Source: Tritrichomonas musculus (taxonomy: Eukaryota > Parabasalia > Tritrichomonadida > Tritrichomonadidae). From it: a DNA stretch of 64,000 nt. Below are positions 8,728-20,600 of this stretch, piece by piece. How positions within the stretch are numbered: position 1 is the stretch's first letter; each line of letters begins with the position of its first letter. The position numbers and the translations under genes were made by a program. A model generated the notes under the pieces. That model ran no database searches. It was not told the DNA's origin and was given only the letters and a program-made list of their open reading frames with translations. The DNA lies in NCBI GenBank assembly GCA_039105265.1, contig JAPFFF010000005.1:4077501-4141500 (forward strand), written 5' to 3'.

Positions 8728-10539
8728 AAAAAAATTAAATTTTATATAAATTTAAAATTTGTATAAATATGTTAATATGAAAAAAACAAATTATAACTAA
8801 ATTTAAAAGAAAGGACAAAATATAACTATTTTCTAAAACGCTCAATACAACATTAATTTTAAAAAAATATCTATCAGTGTTAACTACAATATTAGAAAAA
8901 AGAGCTCAAAATGATCAAAAATCTTTTTTTATTTAGAAAAAACCATTTTTATGAAATCTTTTGTGATGTGATGTTTTGAGAATGCAAAAAAATCTTCATT
9001 CCTGGACTTATCGTATATTTTTATTTTACTAAAATTTTATATAAACAAGTATCTAATTATATTTGAGAAAATATTAATTTTTTATAGATTGCAAATAAAG
9101 ATATTTCAAAAAAAATTATAATATTTGTAAATCATTGAAAACAAAAGAAATAAAAATGTATGGAAACTCGAAAAAAACGAAATAGAAATAACTAGTGGTT
9201 TTTAAATCATCATATTTTATAATATGTTTTTATATTGAATTTTATATTATTATAATAGCCATAAAATATTATATTTAAATTTTATTGTGAGATATATGCA
9301 AAATATATAAATTGAATAAATAAAAACTATTAAGTATTCAAAAATATGATTCAAGTAATCCATTATGTAAATCAATAAAAATTTATTATACATTGGAAAT
9401 ATGAATGAATATAAAATGTTATATATATAATTATTAATTATAATTTAGGGTTTGAAAAATTAAATAAGATATTGGAAATTTAAACTATGATTTTAATTTC
9501 AATAAAATGTTATTAATTTTATTGAATGATTACATACAATAATTTGAGAAAATAAAAATCTATCATTATTTTCATTAATAATGAGAAATTAAAATAGCTC
9601 ATACAATTATTTATGAATGCTTTATCAAAATATTTTTATACCTTTGAATTATGGATGAGTTTTTAATTTTGAATGCATTTGGAGATTTATAATTATATAT
9701 GTATTTATATGTAAACAATTTTTGTGTTTTATTTTATGATTATTTTATCATATTTTGAATTTATATTTGATATAAATTCTATTAAAGAAATTGTTTTAAT
9801 AAGATAAAAACAAATAATCCAAATTTTATACTCACAAAATATTTGAAGAGCTTTTATGTTAAACTTTATGCAAACATAAATATCCTAAAATAGAAACATA
9901 TTTAACCTAATTCGCTCGGTAAAACCTCATTATATTTTATATTATAAGGCATATGTTGTTTAGAGCTTGTAATATTATTCCAGTCTTTCCAGAAAATTCA
10001 AGATTTTTTGTGAGAACCAAAAAACGTGCTTATTCAAAAAAAAGAATATTAAAATAAAATAGACGTTTATTTGAGAGGATTTGGTTTTCAAACATTTTTA
10101 TCTTTTTTTAATGGCTATATCAAGTTTCTTTGCCTCGATAAAAAACCATTAATTTTATTATATAATAACATATCCGAAAATTATGTTAAACGGTTAAGCC
10201 AATCTCTCCAGAAAAATCACATTTTTTTTAGTCGTAAATTTAATTTATAATATCTTCATAATTAGTGAAATAATAAGTGATATAAAATACAAACTAGCAT
10301 TCAAAAACAATAAAACATATGTTAAGAAAATGCAAATGCACATATATGATGGTATCATGCAGATATTCCATTTTGATGAGAAAAAATTAATTGGTCTATA
10401 AAGTTAAATATATATAATATATCATAAGTATGATATGAATATTCAATGTTACCGATCAATATTTGCTATATAAAAAGATAAAAGTATTTCAAAAAACATT
10501 CCATACATTTAGAAATAAAGAGTATAATTTCCTGTTTAA
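8728..10539. other. Long AT-rich gene-less stretch
   Basis: About 1.8 kb of extremely AT-rich sequence. Both strands are dense with stops. I see no inverted repeats long enough to be an element end and no RNA gene. Confidence 0.5.
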
Positions 10540-10800
10540 AAATAAATTGATCTTAGAAATTGCAAATTTAAAACAAGAAATCTGAGGTCTTCGACCCTAA
10601 TGAAATCTATTAAAAGAAAAATCGGATAAATTAATTACAATCAATGTAAATCAAGATATTAAAAATTATGATTGGCCAAAAGAATAATTCAGAAACAAGC
10701 ATAAAAAATGAATTTTAATTGTTCAAATGATATTTGATGATTTTGGAACAAATGAAAAGCATGAAAGCTCAAAAGGAATTATATATATATATATAAAAAC
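10540..10800 (+). pseudogene. Decayed reading frame, family unknown
   Basis: One frame keeps protein-like stretches between scattered stops: KLILEIANLKQEI, then LLKEKSDKLITINVNQDIKN and YDWPKE, then ILIVQMIFDDFGTNEKHESS. The first part looks coiled-coil-like. The frame runs into a TA microsatellite at 10781-10794. This is probably the relic of a lost gene; no family is recognised. Confidence 0.3.
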
Positions 10801-11197
10801 ACTATTTTTTTTAGAAAACATGCAATTAAATGAAATAATATCATTCATAAAAATAAGTAAATGTTTTTATTTTATTTTGATTTTTACATATATAAATATA
10901 TCAAATCGAAAAAAAAAAATTTTTTAATGATAAAATCATTTTTTTATTCATATGAAATTATAAGGATTTAAAAATCAAATATTCTTATTCTCTCCTGATT
11001 TATTTTAAAAAAAAGTTTATTTTTGAAAATTTTTATATTCTATAGTTTATTGTTTTTTTTGTGAAAGTTTGCTTCAAATTATTAATATTTGTTTATCTTT
11101 AAAATCTATCTGTAAAAATTTAATTAAATTTTATATATATATTATATGTTTTATATTATTTATAATATGATAATATTAAATTTGATTTGTCCAGGAA

Positions 11198-12189
11198 TTA
11201 GAGTTTCCGTACCTCTTTTTCTATATTATTTTGTAGATCTTCTTCTTTAATTAAATTATTAATGATGTAGTTTGAAATATTGTTGTGATGACATTTAATT
11301 GATTCCTTAAGAATTTTTTGTGAATCAGGTTCAATTTGATGGTCTTCAAGAAGATGGATCACTTTTGCATTATTAGAATGGATTGAATAAATCCACAATT
11401 CCGGATATTCTTTTCTTGTTTTCCTAATTAAGTAATGAATAATTTTTATAGAGCCAAAAAATAGCGCATATTCAAGCAGTGTAACTTTAGATTTATCAAT
11501 CAAAAATTTGTTTGTCTCAAAAATTGATTCTTTGATTTTATCGTCAGCTGACAAATTTGCTTGTTCAAAAAATACGACAAATTCTTTAATTTTGTCTAAT
11601 CGAATCAATTTACACAAATAATCATCATTTTCTCCTTCTCGTCGTTTTTCATAGAAATTATAATCAACTTCTTTATTCTAAAGTTTTCAAGAAATTTATC
11701 GTCTTTTAATGATTTATTCTTGTCTCTGTATTTTTCAATGTTTTCTTTAGTCAGAAAAAGTTTGATTTCTGGTTGAAAATATTCACAATATTTCTTCTTG
11801 ATATATATATCTTTAGTAACTATTGAAAAAATGGATTCATCAATACTCATCATTTTTTCTTCAATAAGAAATAGAAGGATCCTCTTGTTATCTTTGAAAA
11901 TTTTGAATAGTTTTGAATTTGATAAATATTTCTGAATGCTTTTTTTGAATTGTCGTAAAACTTGCTCAACTTTAGAAATAAAATTTCCAACACGATGGTG
12001 ATCGTTCACAATGCTGCTTATCAATTGTAATAATTCTTTGAATTCATGTCCTTCATTACATATTTGTTGAGTCGAGACAAGATTAATGAAACTTTCATAT
12101 TTGTCTTCGGCTTCTGATCCATCTTCAAGAAATTCCAGAAAGGAATTCTGAATACTTTTCATTTTTTCAACAAATGCTTCAGAACTCAT
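11198..12189 (-). pseudogene. DUF3447/ankyrin protein, frameshifted
   Basis: From the ATG at 12189 the frame encodes the same helical N-terminal domain as the gene at 1546 (KDNKRILLFLIEEK corresponds to KSNKRILLFLLKE there). It loses frame near 11670-11690, where the next frame continues the same protein: EVDYNFYEKRREGENDDYLCKLIR, joining DUF3447 repeats VTLLEYALFFGSIKIIHYLI and LWIYSIHSNNAKVIHLLEDH. A one-base indel explains this. The C-terminus stops at 11198, short of the last ankyrin repeat present in the 1546 homologue. The protein is recognisably paralogous to 1546-2655. It would have been an ankyrin interaction protein; one base error in the sequence would also explain the break. Confidence 0.7.
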
Positions 12190-12275
12190 TATATCAACAA
12201 TGCAATGTTGTCAAAATTAATGAAATGTGATATGAAATATAATTATACATTTCATTTTATATCTGTTATATCAGG

Positions 12276-12322
12276 ATTTCATTGAAAATTGAGTGATTAT
12301 AATCACTATTTTCAATGAAAAT
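12276..12322. repeat. Palindrome upstream of DUF3447 gene
   Basis: The arms 12276-12299 and 12300-12322 are nearly perfect inverted copies (TTTCATTGAAAAT ... ATTTTCAATGAAA) with no loop. It sits ~90 bp upstream of the minus-strand start at 12189. Its role is unknown. Confidence 0.6.
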
Positions 12323-13420
12323 ATATCAAAAATAAATTTGTAGCTAGATATTGAATAAAAATGAATCAGAGGCGAAATATGGTATATTAAAATTAAATGA
12401 TTGTCAGATGAAAGAACGTTAAATTTTAATAAGTGAATGAGCTCTATTCTTTGTACATTATGATTCCTTTATATAATAAATAGCATTTTTCAAAATCATG
12501 AAAAAAAAAAAAAAAAAAATTAACATTCTCTCAAAACTAAGTTTGTTAGAAGGGTCGAAACTATCGAATTTATAACAAATATGATTATAATTAATATATT
12601 TTATTTAATGGCATATAATAAAATTAAATTATTAATTATGATATATTTAATGCGATAGAAAACAAGATATTACTATAAAAATTAATGACTTTTGAATTCA
12701 AATGCTGATCGTAATACGCAAATTTTTAACTTAGAATAATTTTGTTAAAACTTTTCTATAAAAATCATTTTATTAATCATTTACTTCATAAAAGTATCAT
12801 ATATTTGCTTTTTAGTTGGTATAAATTGGAATTTGTTGCCTAATAATGTTGGACTTGGCTAATGTACATTAAATTAGATATATAATTTTTTTGATGATTT
12901 GATGAAATGAAGCTCCAAAACATAAAATATTCTGTTGATTATTGATAATCATCATTAAGAATTTATATTTCTAAAAAAATAAACTTAAATAAGTGAATCA
13001 TATTTCTGTTACGAAAAATGTAGCGCACCAAATTCAATGAAATTTGGCCATCAGAAAATACATATATGATAACGATGATTTTATCAATATTTCAAAAATT
13101 TGTTATGAAATTGGAGAGAAAAGACGGATTTGAAATTGAGAGGAAATCTTGTAAAGTTCTCAATTCTGATTTTAAAAAACATATATTTCTCATTTAAAAT
13201 AATAATTATAATAAATCTAATAGATTAAAATTTTTATTATTTTTGTGCTTAATAAAAATTCAAACTATAAATTTAAAATATTCAATATCAATCGTTTTTC
13301 GAAATCAAAATTTTGAAAAAATTATAAACGGTTTAGTGTCTACCGTTCTAGTTTGTTATTCAGATGATCTATATCAGAACTCTTTGATTGTGAAAACAAA
13401 TAATTAATAATTAATGTTTT

Positions 13421-13458
13421 ATAACTTTTTGAGAGTTTTGCATAACTCAAAAAGTTAT
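13421..13458. repeat. Hairpin with ACTTTTTGAG core
   Basis: Arms ATAACTTTTTGAG (13421-13433) and CTCAAAAAGTTAT (13446-13458) are perfect, with a 12-nt loop. The core is shared with the hairpins at 31.07-31.37 kb. Confidence 0.6.
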
Positions 13459-13684
13459 CCTTATTTAAAAGTAAAGTTGATTTTTCTAAATTTTGACTAG
13501 TTTATCTATTGAAAAAGTTCAAAAGCCAACTTTACCTTCAATTGGCAAATTTTTCAAAATAGTCAAAATTTGAAATCAAAAGTGCTTTTCTTTTTTCAGT
13601 TAGCAATATTAAAATAATAAGTAATATTGAAATAAAATATGCCTTTATTCATTACATTAGAATACGTTATTTTCAAGCATTTTA

Positions 13685-16282
13685 TTATTTCCTTTCAAAT
13701 TGATTCAAATATTCAGCAACGTCGTCATGCTCGTGATCCTCGGCTCTCTGCTTTGGTGTTTTCCCGTTTTTATCAACAACGCCAACATCAGCGTGTCCCT
13801 TCTCGCACAGCAGCTTCACGATGTCAATGAATCCGTTCTCAGCTGCCCAGTGCAGGGGCGTCTCTTCCTCGATTCCTTTTGCGTCGACTTCCAACGCGTC
13901 CAAAAAGTGGAGCAAAATGTCGACAATTTCGGAGTTCCCTGAATATGCAGCAAAGTGAAGTGAAGTATGATTCTCGTTATCTTTTTCATTCAAAAGTGAC
14001 GGTTTAAAAACGGTTTTCAATTGAATTATTTCCTTGACAATTTCAAGGTTTCCTTCGTACGTTGCAAGGTGAAGTAAATTTTGACCGTTAACGTCTTTGT
14101 TTGAAAAATTGATAGCTCTCAAAAGTTGATCGTCTTCTGTGTTTGATGAAGTGACCAGTTTTACATTTGAAATCAAAAATTTGAAAACTTTGTTTAGATG
14201 ATTTTTAACTGAAATTTGAAGGGCGTTTTGGTTTTGATCGTTTCGTGCATTCAAATTCACTTCACCTATGGACGATAGAAATTCAACGAGATCAAGATAG
14301 CCTCTTTCGACTGCCTCGAGGAAAGGAGTCAGGCCGTCATAATTCACAGAATTTATTATCTCAGAAAAAGTGGAACTTTTTGTATCAAAAATTTTTTCTT
14401 TGTGAGAAATGAGAGCCTTCACAAATTTGGTGGAGTGCCCCTCAACGGCCGTGTGAAGCGGAGTGTTCTTGCGGATGTCGCTCTTGCTCGCAAGGCCTGT
14501 ATCATGCATGTCCGCATTCGAAAGGTAGAAGTCGATGATCGCCGTCCAGTCGTTGCGCGCTGCAATGTGGAGAAGAGTCTGCCCAGAAAAGTCGGTTTGA
14601 TTGAAAAAGTGGGATTTTGAATTGTTGCTGCTGGTCGCGTTGTCGGTGACAAGCTGGAGCACAAAGAGGATGCTGCCAAGGTTGCGCGCATCGGCCGCCA
14701 CAATGAAGTTCAGATCAGCCTCGTAAACAGGAAAGTTCCAGTCGAAGTTGCTCACAGCGCCGCCTTCATCAAGTCCGCCCTCTTCATCGCCGCCCGAGCC
14801 AGAACCTTCATTCAAATTCAAATCTTGATCGTGATCTAAGTCCTGGTTTTGGTTTTGGTTCAAGTTTGGTATGACGACGCCTTGCGGCAAGTAGCGCAGC
14901 AGCTCCGGCTCTTCTTTGATCTCGAGCTTCTTTATCCTGTCTTTGATGAGCATGTACACGATTGCGTCCTTGTTTCCGCACTCGAAGGCGGTCTTCATTG
15001 CCGAGTGGCAGACTTTCCACCTAAACCTGTCACCAGTAGTTCTCGCCAGCGCCACGAACATCAAGTAAGCGCCGTTCCGTATGACTCTCTTCACCAAGTT
15101 CTCGGCGGTTTTCTCATCTCTTTTCACAAGTTTCCTCACGAACTCGACATTGACCTCAATTTCATCATCACTCTCACTCTCATTCTCAAAATGTGTCAGA
15201 ATACGATAGAACACATCGTAATTGAAAAATTCAATTGCTTTCAAAAAGTTGTCTTGAATCAGCTTCGCATCGAAGATGTCGTAGTCGTAGTTCTCGCACA
15301 GATAGTCAAGCGTCTGGTTCTGGTTCCTTGAGATTGCGGTTTCCATGTAGAGCTTAACGTACGAATTATCAGAGAAGAGCTCCTTGTTTCTTGACTCAAT
15401 TATGTGGAGGATATCGTAGTTGCCGCCGCCGATAGCGGCACAGACGGTTTGCTCGTCAACGATAACATTTGGGTCCAAAATCAAAAACTTGAAAATTTGA
15501 ATGGAACTGTTCAAAGCAGCAAAATCAATCAATGTCAAACAGTTTGATTGAATTCCGACGGTTGTGAAGTCAAGCTTTGAAATTTCTTGGTTGATAAAAA
15601 TGTTCGTCGATGAGACGATGTGTTGAAAAGTGTCAATGTCATCGTTGACGATAGTCTTTTCTATCATCGTTAATAGGTCGTACTTTTCTTCGTCGGTGAG
15701 TGGAACTTTTTTCTGAAGTAAATTGATAATGATCTCTTCATCTTGGTTTATATCGTTACTGGCTCGATTTGACAGAAATGGAATTCGATAATTGGGATCC
15801 CTATCGTCAAGTGGCTGGTCAGTTTCGCATCCTTCTTCTTCATTCTGTATTTCCGAAAGGTACGGCTGAATATGTTCTGAAAAAGTTTTGATTAAAATGT
15901 CTCGCCTGCGGCCAGGTTTGTGCGATTTAATGAGAAAAACTATATCTTTGACTTCAATTAATTCAAAGGTAATGAGTTTGAGTCGAATTTCATTGATTGT
16001 AAAAATTTGAAAACATAATTCATCTGATGTGAAAAATTCTTGAATATCAGGTTTCAATGCTTTTATTAATAAATAATATTGATCATGGTAAATTTTTGGT
16101 CGTGATTCTATTGAGTTTTTAATTGTAAGTAATATTTCTTTAAAGGAAGATTTTGTTTTAATTAAATCTGATTCTTTTATTGATTTGTGAACTATCTCTA
16201 GATCTGAATGGTAAAGGTCATATACTTGATTCTGTAAATCTGCAAGATCATTTATTTCTTTACAAATGCTTGTAAAACTCAT
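13685..16282 (-). CDS. Large ankyrin-repeat protein (865 aa)
   Basis: An intact frame from ATG at 16282. The N-terminal ~230 residues are helical and carry the lead-in seen in trichomonad ankyrin proteins. The middle has degenerate DUF3447-like units (CLTLIDFAALNSSIQIFKFL). An acidic, Asn/Gln/Gly-rich linker at about 475-515 is probably disordered. The C-terminal ~310 residues hold about nine ankyrin repeats with good consensus: GQTLLHIAARNDW, KNTPLHTAVEGHS, GQNLLHLATYEGNLEIVKEI, HTSLHFAAYSGNSEIVDILL, ETPLHWAAENGFIDIVKLL. No membrane segment or enzymatic domain is seen. Ankyrin proteins mediate protein contacts; the partner is unknown. The gene is divergent from the BAR gene (start-to-start ~210 bp), so the two may share a promoter region. 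Base composition is odd: 14440-15120 is far richer in G+C than the rest of the gene. Confidence 0.85.
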   Translation of the reverse strand: MSFTSICKEINDLADLQNQVYDLYHSDLEIVHKSIKESDLIKTKSSFKEILLTIKNSIESRPKIYHDQYYLLIKALKPDIQEFFTSDELCFQIFTINEIRLKLITFELIEVKDIVFLIKSHKPGRRRDILIKTFSEHIQPYLSEIQNEEEGCETDQPLDDRDPNYRIPFLSNRASNDINQDEEIIINLLQKKVPLTDEEKYDLLTMIEKTIVNDDIDTFQHIVSSTNIFINQEISKLDFTTVGIQSNCLTLIDFAALNSSIQIFKFLILDPNVIVDEQTVCAAIGGGNYDILHIIESRNKELFSDNSYVKLYMETAISRNQNQTLDYLCENYDYDIFDAKLIQDNFLKAIEFFNYDVFYRILTHFENESESDDEIEVNVEFVRKLVKRDEKTAENLVKRVIRNGAYLMFVALARTTGDRFRWKVCHSAMKTAFECGNKDAIVYMLIKDRIKKLEIKEEPELLRYLPQGVVIPNLNQNQNQDLDHDQDLNLNEGSGSGGDEEGGLDEGGAVSNFDWNFPVYEADLNFIVAADARNLGSILFVLQLVTDNATSSNNSKSHFFNQTDFSGQTLLHIAARNDWTAIIDFYLSNADMHDTGLASKSDIRKNTPLHTAVEGHSTKFVKALISHKEKIFDTKSSTFSEIINSVNYDGLTPFLEAVERGYLDLVEFLSSIGEVNLNARNDQNQNALQISVKNHLNKVFKFLISNVKLVTSSNTEDDQLLRAINFSNKDVNGQNLLHLATYEGNLEIVKEIIQLKTVFKPSLLNEKDNENHTSLHFAAYSGNSEIVDILLHFLDALEVDAKGIEEETPLHWAAENGFIDIVKLLCEKGHADVGVVDKNGKTPKQRAEDHEHDDVAEYLNQFERK

Positions 16283-16494
16283 TAATTAAAAAAATAGATA
16301 TTTTTAAATAAAACGTTATTTTTTTAACGTCGTGGTCAATATTGACCTTGATAGTAAAACTTCAAATATTCATATTATTATAATAATTAAAATAATTATA
16401 AAAACTTAAAAAAAATAATAGATAGATAAATAAACCATTTGATAACTTTTCAGAGCCAAAAAACTTTTTATGTTGAATTGAAAAATTTATTTTA

Positions 16495-17244
16495 ATGAAT
16501 AGGCTCTGGCATAAAGCAAAGAAAGAATTTTATCTCGGTGTTGATTCAGCCAAAAGTATGTTTGGTGTGAAGACTATTGTATTTGAACCAGAATTTCAAG
16601 AGAAAATTAATGAATTGGATCAAATGGAAAATAGCGTCAAAAAGCTCCTTCTATCTTTTCAACTTTATTTATCAAGTAGTACGAAGCTTATTGGAGCATC
16701 TGCTATTGCTCTTGATACTATCTCTTCTTCATTCCAACCATCTGATGACGAATATTATCGCAATTCTTTAGCCAATAAAGATTTACTCCAAAAGTTCAGT
16801 CAGATAAACGAAGAAAAGACAAAGAATCAAGCTCCCAATAATTGTATCACTCCTCTTGTTGAGTTTCATCAGCATATTCGTTCTTTGTATGTTATTTTAG
16901 AAAAAGCCAAAAAGAATAAAGTTTTAATTCAATCAGTTAATCAAGAAAAAGATCCAGAAGAATATAGCAAAAGAGAGGCAAAGTTGAACAAATATCAAAC
17001 TGCGTTTTGTAAAGGCACTGATATTTTATTAGAAAAGCAGGCAGCTATTTTCAGTGGTGTTTTCAATGCTTATCAATATGATTTACTATCTCTTGTTACT
17101 GAAATTAAAACAAGGCTTCCTTCAAATGTTATTGCTTTTCCAACATTGCATTTGGAATCACCGCTTCCCACACTTGAATCTGTTCTTAATGAGCCTGCGT
17201 CGGAAGCTCCAAATGCAGCAGATAATCAACTTCCAAAAGAATAA
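16495..17244 (+). CDS. BAR-domain protein (249 aa)
   Basis: The frame begins MNRLWHKAKKEFYLGVDSAK, a short basic/amphipathic N-terminus typical of N-BAR proteins. About 200 residues of long helices follow: FQEKINELDQMENSVKKLLL, then LVEFHQHIRSLYVILEKAKK, then EYSKREAKLNKYQTAFCKG and ILLEKQAAIFSGVFNAYQYD. This is the pattern of the amphiphysin/endophilin-type BAR domain, which dimerises into a curved membrane-binding module. The last ~35 residues are Pro/Ser/Glu-rich and probably disordered. There is no SH3 domain. The likely role is curved-membrane binding in endocytosis or tubule formation, at the cytoplasmic face of membranes. It is convergent with the debranching enzyme gene. Confidence 0.8.
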   Translation: MNRLWHKAKKEFYLGVDSAKSMFGVKTIVFEPEFQEKINELDQMENSVKKLLLSFQLYLSSSTKLIGASAIALDTISSSFQPSDDEYYRNSLANKDLLQKFSQINEEKTKNQAPNNCITPLVEFHQHIRSLYVILEKAKKNKVLIQSVNQEKDPEEYSKREAKLNKYQTAFCKGTDILLEKQAAIFSGVFNAYQYDLLSLVTEIKTRLPSNVIAFPTLHLESPLPTLESVLNEPASEAPNAADNQLPKE

Positions 17245-17611
17245 AATAATGAATCATGCTTATTATTATTAATCATTAAGCGTATAAATAAATATATATA
17301 AAAAAAAAAATAAAAACTAAGTTCTTTTTGATTTTTGCTTGTATCAATTATTTCAAAATGTCAAGATAAAGATACATAATCCAAAATATATTATGAGATA
17401 TCAAGAGAATAAGAGAGCTAGCTGAATGAGCCTACTTTGTATTATTCTTAATTGATTTAAGAAAGCAACATTTTGCTTTGTTATTATGAAGTTGAGATAT
17501 GAAAAATATGTTATTAAATGTTTTTTTATTTCACATTTCAGTATGTATAATAAAAAGAATAGAAAAGGAAAGAAAAAGTTTGTTTTATTTTAAATATTTA
17601 TTTCTTTTGTT
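17245..17611. other. Short intergenic stretch between convergent genes
   Basis: AT-rich 3' flanks of the BAR and debranching-enzyme genes. No further gene is seen. Confidence 0.5.
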
Positions 17612-20600
17612 TTAATCTTCTGGTAAATCAACTTGGCTCCAATCTATTTCTTCTTCAAATGTAAATTGGCTATAATCGTAAAGCATATCAAGAACAGATG
17701 AAACTGACCAAGCTTGTGTTAAGCAAGAGCCAGCGCAGAAAGCACCATCTTTGTTAGTAAGTTCGGGAAGACCGAAAGCAGGTGATTCCTTGAAAGCTCT
17801 CTTCAAATTAGACATTAATTTCTTCATCTTATTAGTAAATGGTCTCCTAAATCTCATTGAAGCTCTGAAGAAGTATCCAGTAAGCCATAACCACTCAGGA
17901 CCATTATGATAGTTAAATCCTTTGGCTGTATATTTGTCATCGTTATCGAGATCGTTTTGATAATCTGGATGATAATTCCAATCGCTTGGATCAAGTGTTC
18001 TCATACCAATGTGGCCAACCAAATTTGATTCTACGACATCTAAACAACGAACTGCGTGATAAGGATCGAATAAGTCTGGAGCAACTGTCATTGCAACAAG
18101 TAAATTGGGTCTGAATTGATAATCGCCATATTCATTTGAAGCGCCAACTGTATCCTTATAAATGCCTCTAACTCCAACACGAGCCTGTTCAATATAGTAT
18201 CTGTAATCGTATTCTGGTTTTGTTGGAATGTAGAACCAGCCTTCGAAGTTTGAGATAAGTAAATTAGACCAATCGCTCCATGTGACGAATTTTTCTTTGA
18301 TACTCTTTGAATTTCCATTAATCTTCACATTACGAGCCATAACTTTGACACCTTTGTGTGGGTAGGTTTCATTTTCAACGCAAGCTTGAAGGAATCGAAG
18401 TGTTGATTGAAGAAGACCAATAAGTTCAATAGCAGCTCCATCACGAGGTGAAGCTGGAATTCCGGCGTTCTTAGCCTTCTTGGATGTTCCAAGCTTATCC
18501 ATCCATGTTCCGCAGTTATCTGGGTTGCCACCAAGGATGAAACCATTTGACCAATCAGTGAAGATGTCAACATTGAAGCCGTCATCTTTCATGTGTTCAT
18601 CAATATTCTTTCCTGCATTCCATTCGCGGAAGTGAATTCCATTTGCATGGCGTGTCATGATATCTTGAACAACGTCACTCATAAGACGATATGGACGTTC
18701 TGGTCTATTTCTGTAGCTTGTGTTATAAATATATTCATCATCAGTTGGATAAATTTGTGGAACTTTAGCCTTGAAAATGTTGTCGCCTGAAAGGAAAACA
18801 TAATCTTGAAGTGATTGTAAGAACCACCATGTAGCATCTCTGCTGTTATAACGGCAGTTTCCACCTCCATCGAGAAGATTTGGAATTAAGCCGTGGCGTA
18901 AGCAAGCAGCGAAAGCAATAAGATGGTCACGAGCTTCATCAAATCTTCCTGGAACAAGGAAAATACCTCTAAGAGCAATAAATGTATCTCTTCCCCAGCA
19001 TCTCATATATCCGGTTGAAAAGTAAGGAAGTCCTGCTGCAAGTGAATCGTTTGGATAATTTAATGTGTTCTTGAAAAGTGGTAATAAGCGGTTGTTGATT
19101 AATGCTGGTGGTCCATAAAATTCGAGTGATGCAAGAGCAAGTTGATGAACGAAATCATCGCCTTTTTGAACGAATTCGGACATTAATGAAACGCAATGAC
19201 GTTTGGCAGCTTCGAAAATTGCACGAAGAATACGATCAACATATTTTGGCATCATGAAACGAGGAAGGTTATCCAAGGTAGTTGATGATACATTTCTAAT
19301 TCCTCCTTCAATTGAGATGAGACTGTTAATTGCGAAAAGCCTGTTTGTAATAAAGTCAAGGAGCCAGTTTCCATCTCTGAGGTTTTGGAATAAAGGAGAT
19401 CCCATATCTTTTGCTGTGTTAAAAGCAAGAAGAGGACCAGCAATACCAGCATAGAAGCAATTTCCGAACTGAGGGAAATGGTAAGTTCCCTTTTGGCGGA
19501 CACACTGTTCTTCAGCTTCACATTTGAAGAGAAGATTGTTGAGATCGTTCAATGTATTGCCCTTCATGCGAGATAAAAACAGATTGACAAGTTTTTCGAA
19601 ATCTAATGGTTCCAAGTTAGAAGCTGTTCTTGTCTTGAATATAATAACTGAGCCTACTGGGAAGTTTGTAAACTTTACGTATCTTCCATCAATAGAGACA
19701 GTTACAGATTTCAGATCTTTCATACTTGTATTGAGTTGAAGTTCACAGTAAGCTGGTTTAATTTCTTCACTATTTGATTCATCTTTCTGATGATCTCCAA
19801 GGCGACCTTCAAAAACAAGAGCTGATAGAGGGCAAGGGCAAGCCAATGCATCAATTGGCTTCTTAGATTCTGGTTCTCTTGTATTTGCGATGAGCCAAAC
19901 ACCATCACCATTTTGGCTGTTGCATCTGAAAATTGAAACAATATTGTCATAATAATTTGACATAATTTCGTCCATTCCATCTTCAGCCATATATGAGTGG
20001 AGTTCATTTAATATTTTACGAGCTGGTTGAAGAGCTGTGCCTTCTGTATTAAGTGGATACTTTCTGTATTCAGTAACAACACTTGGATTGAATGAAAGAA
20101 AATCATCATAACCGCGAGTTGTTCCAACTGGTGAGCATGACATAGATAATATGGATGAAACAATTAAGCGGTCGAAAGATGGGCATTCGTTGTCATGTGT
20201 GATATCATATATAACAGATGGAATTTGAGCAAGTGGGCTCAAAACATGGAATGTATCAAGTGAGTCAACTGCTGCGACTGGTCGGCCGCCACTAGACCAG
20301 ATGAGTTTTGTGATTTTTTCTGGTTCTGTATGATAGATTACTTCACGCATAATTGAATTAATTCCAAGATGATTGATATAATCAATATCTTCTTCTTCGC
20401 TGCCTGTAAACAATTCTGCCATTATGTAGAGATGAGGGTTGACTTCACGTGCTTTTTTGATAAAGTATTCAGCAACATGCAATGGTGTTGAGTGTGCATT
20501 ATCAATTCGAATTCCTTTTACAACTGAAGCAATAGATTGGACATACTTTGTCATGAAATCCCAGAGATATGGATTGTCTTCTGGTGTTTTGCCAAAGCGG

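Larger units (their letters stand above)
12190..13684. other. AT-rich gene-less stretch with palindromes
   Basis: No gene is visible. It contains a 47-bp palindrome at 12276-12322, an A-run at 12500-12518, and an ACTTTTTGAG-type hairpin at 13421-13458. Nested inverted repeats follow at 13470-13600 (for example AGTAAAGTTG mirrored by CAACTTTACC, and AAATTTTGACTA by TAGTCAAAATTT). Confidence 0.5.

Noticed and set aside
13639-15331. Plus-strand frames opposite the large ankyrin gene (for example 13700, 14402, 14849)
   Set aside because: They arise from the GC-rich part of the ankyrin gene, where antisense stops are rare. They show no domain, and the minus-strand gene is complete.
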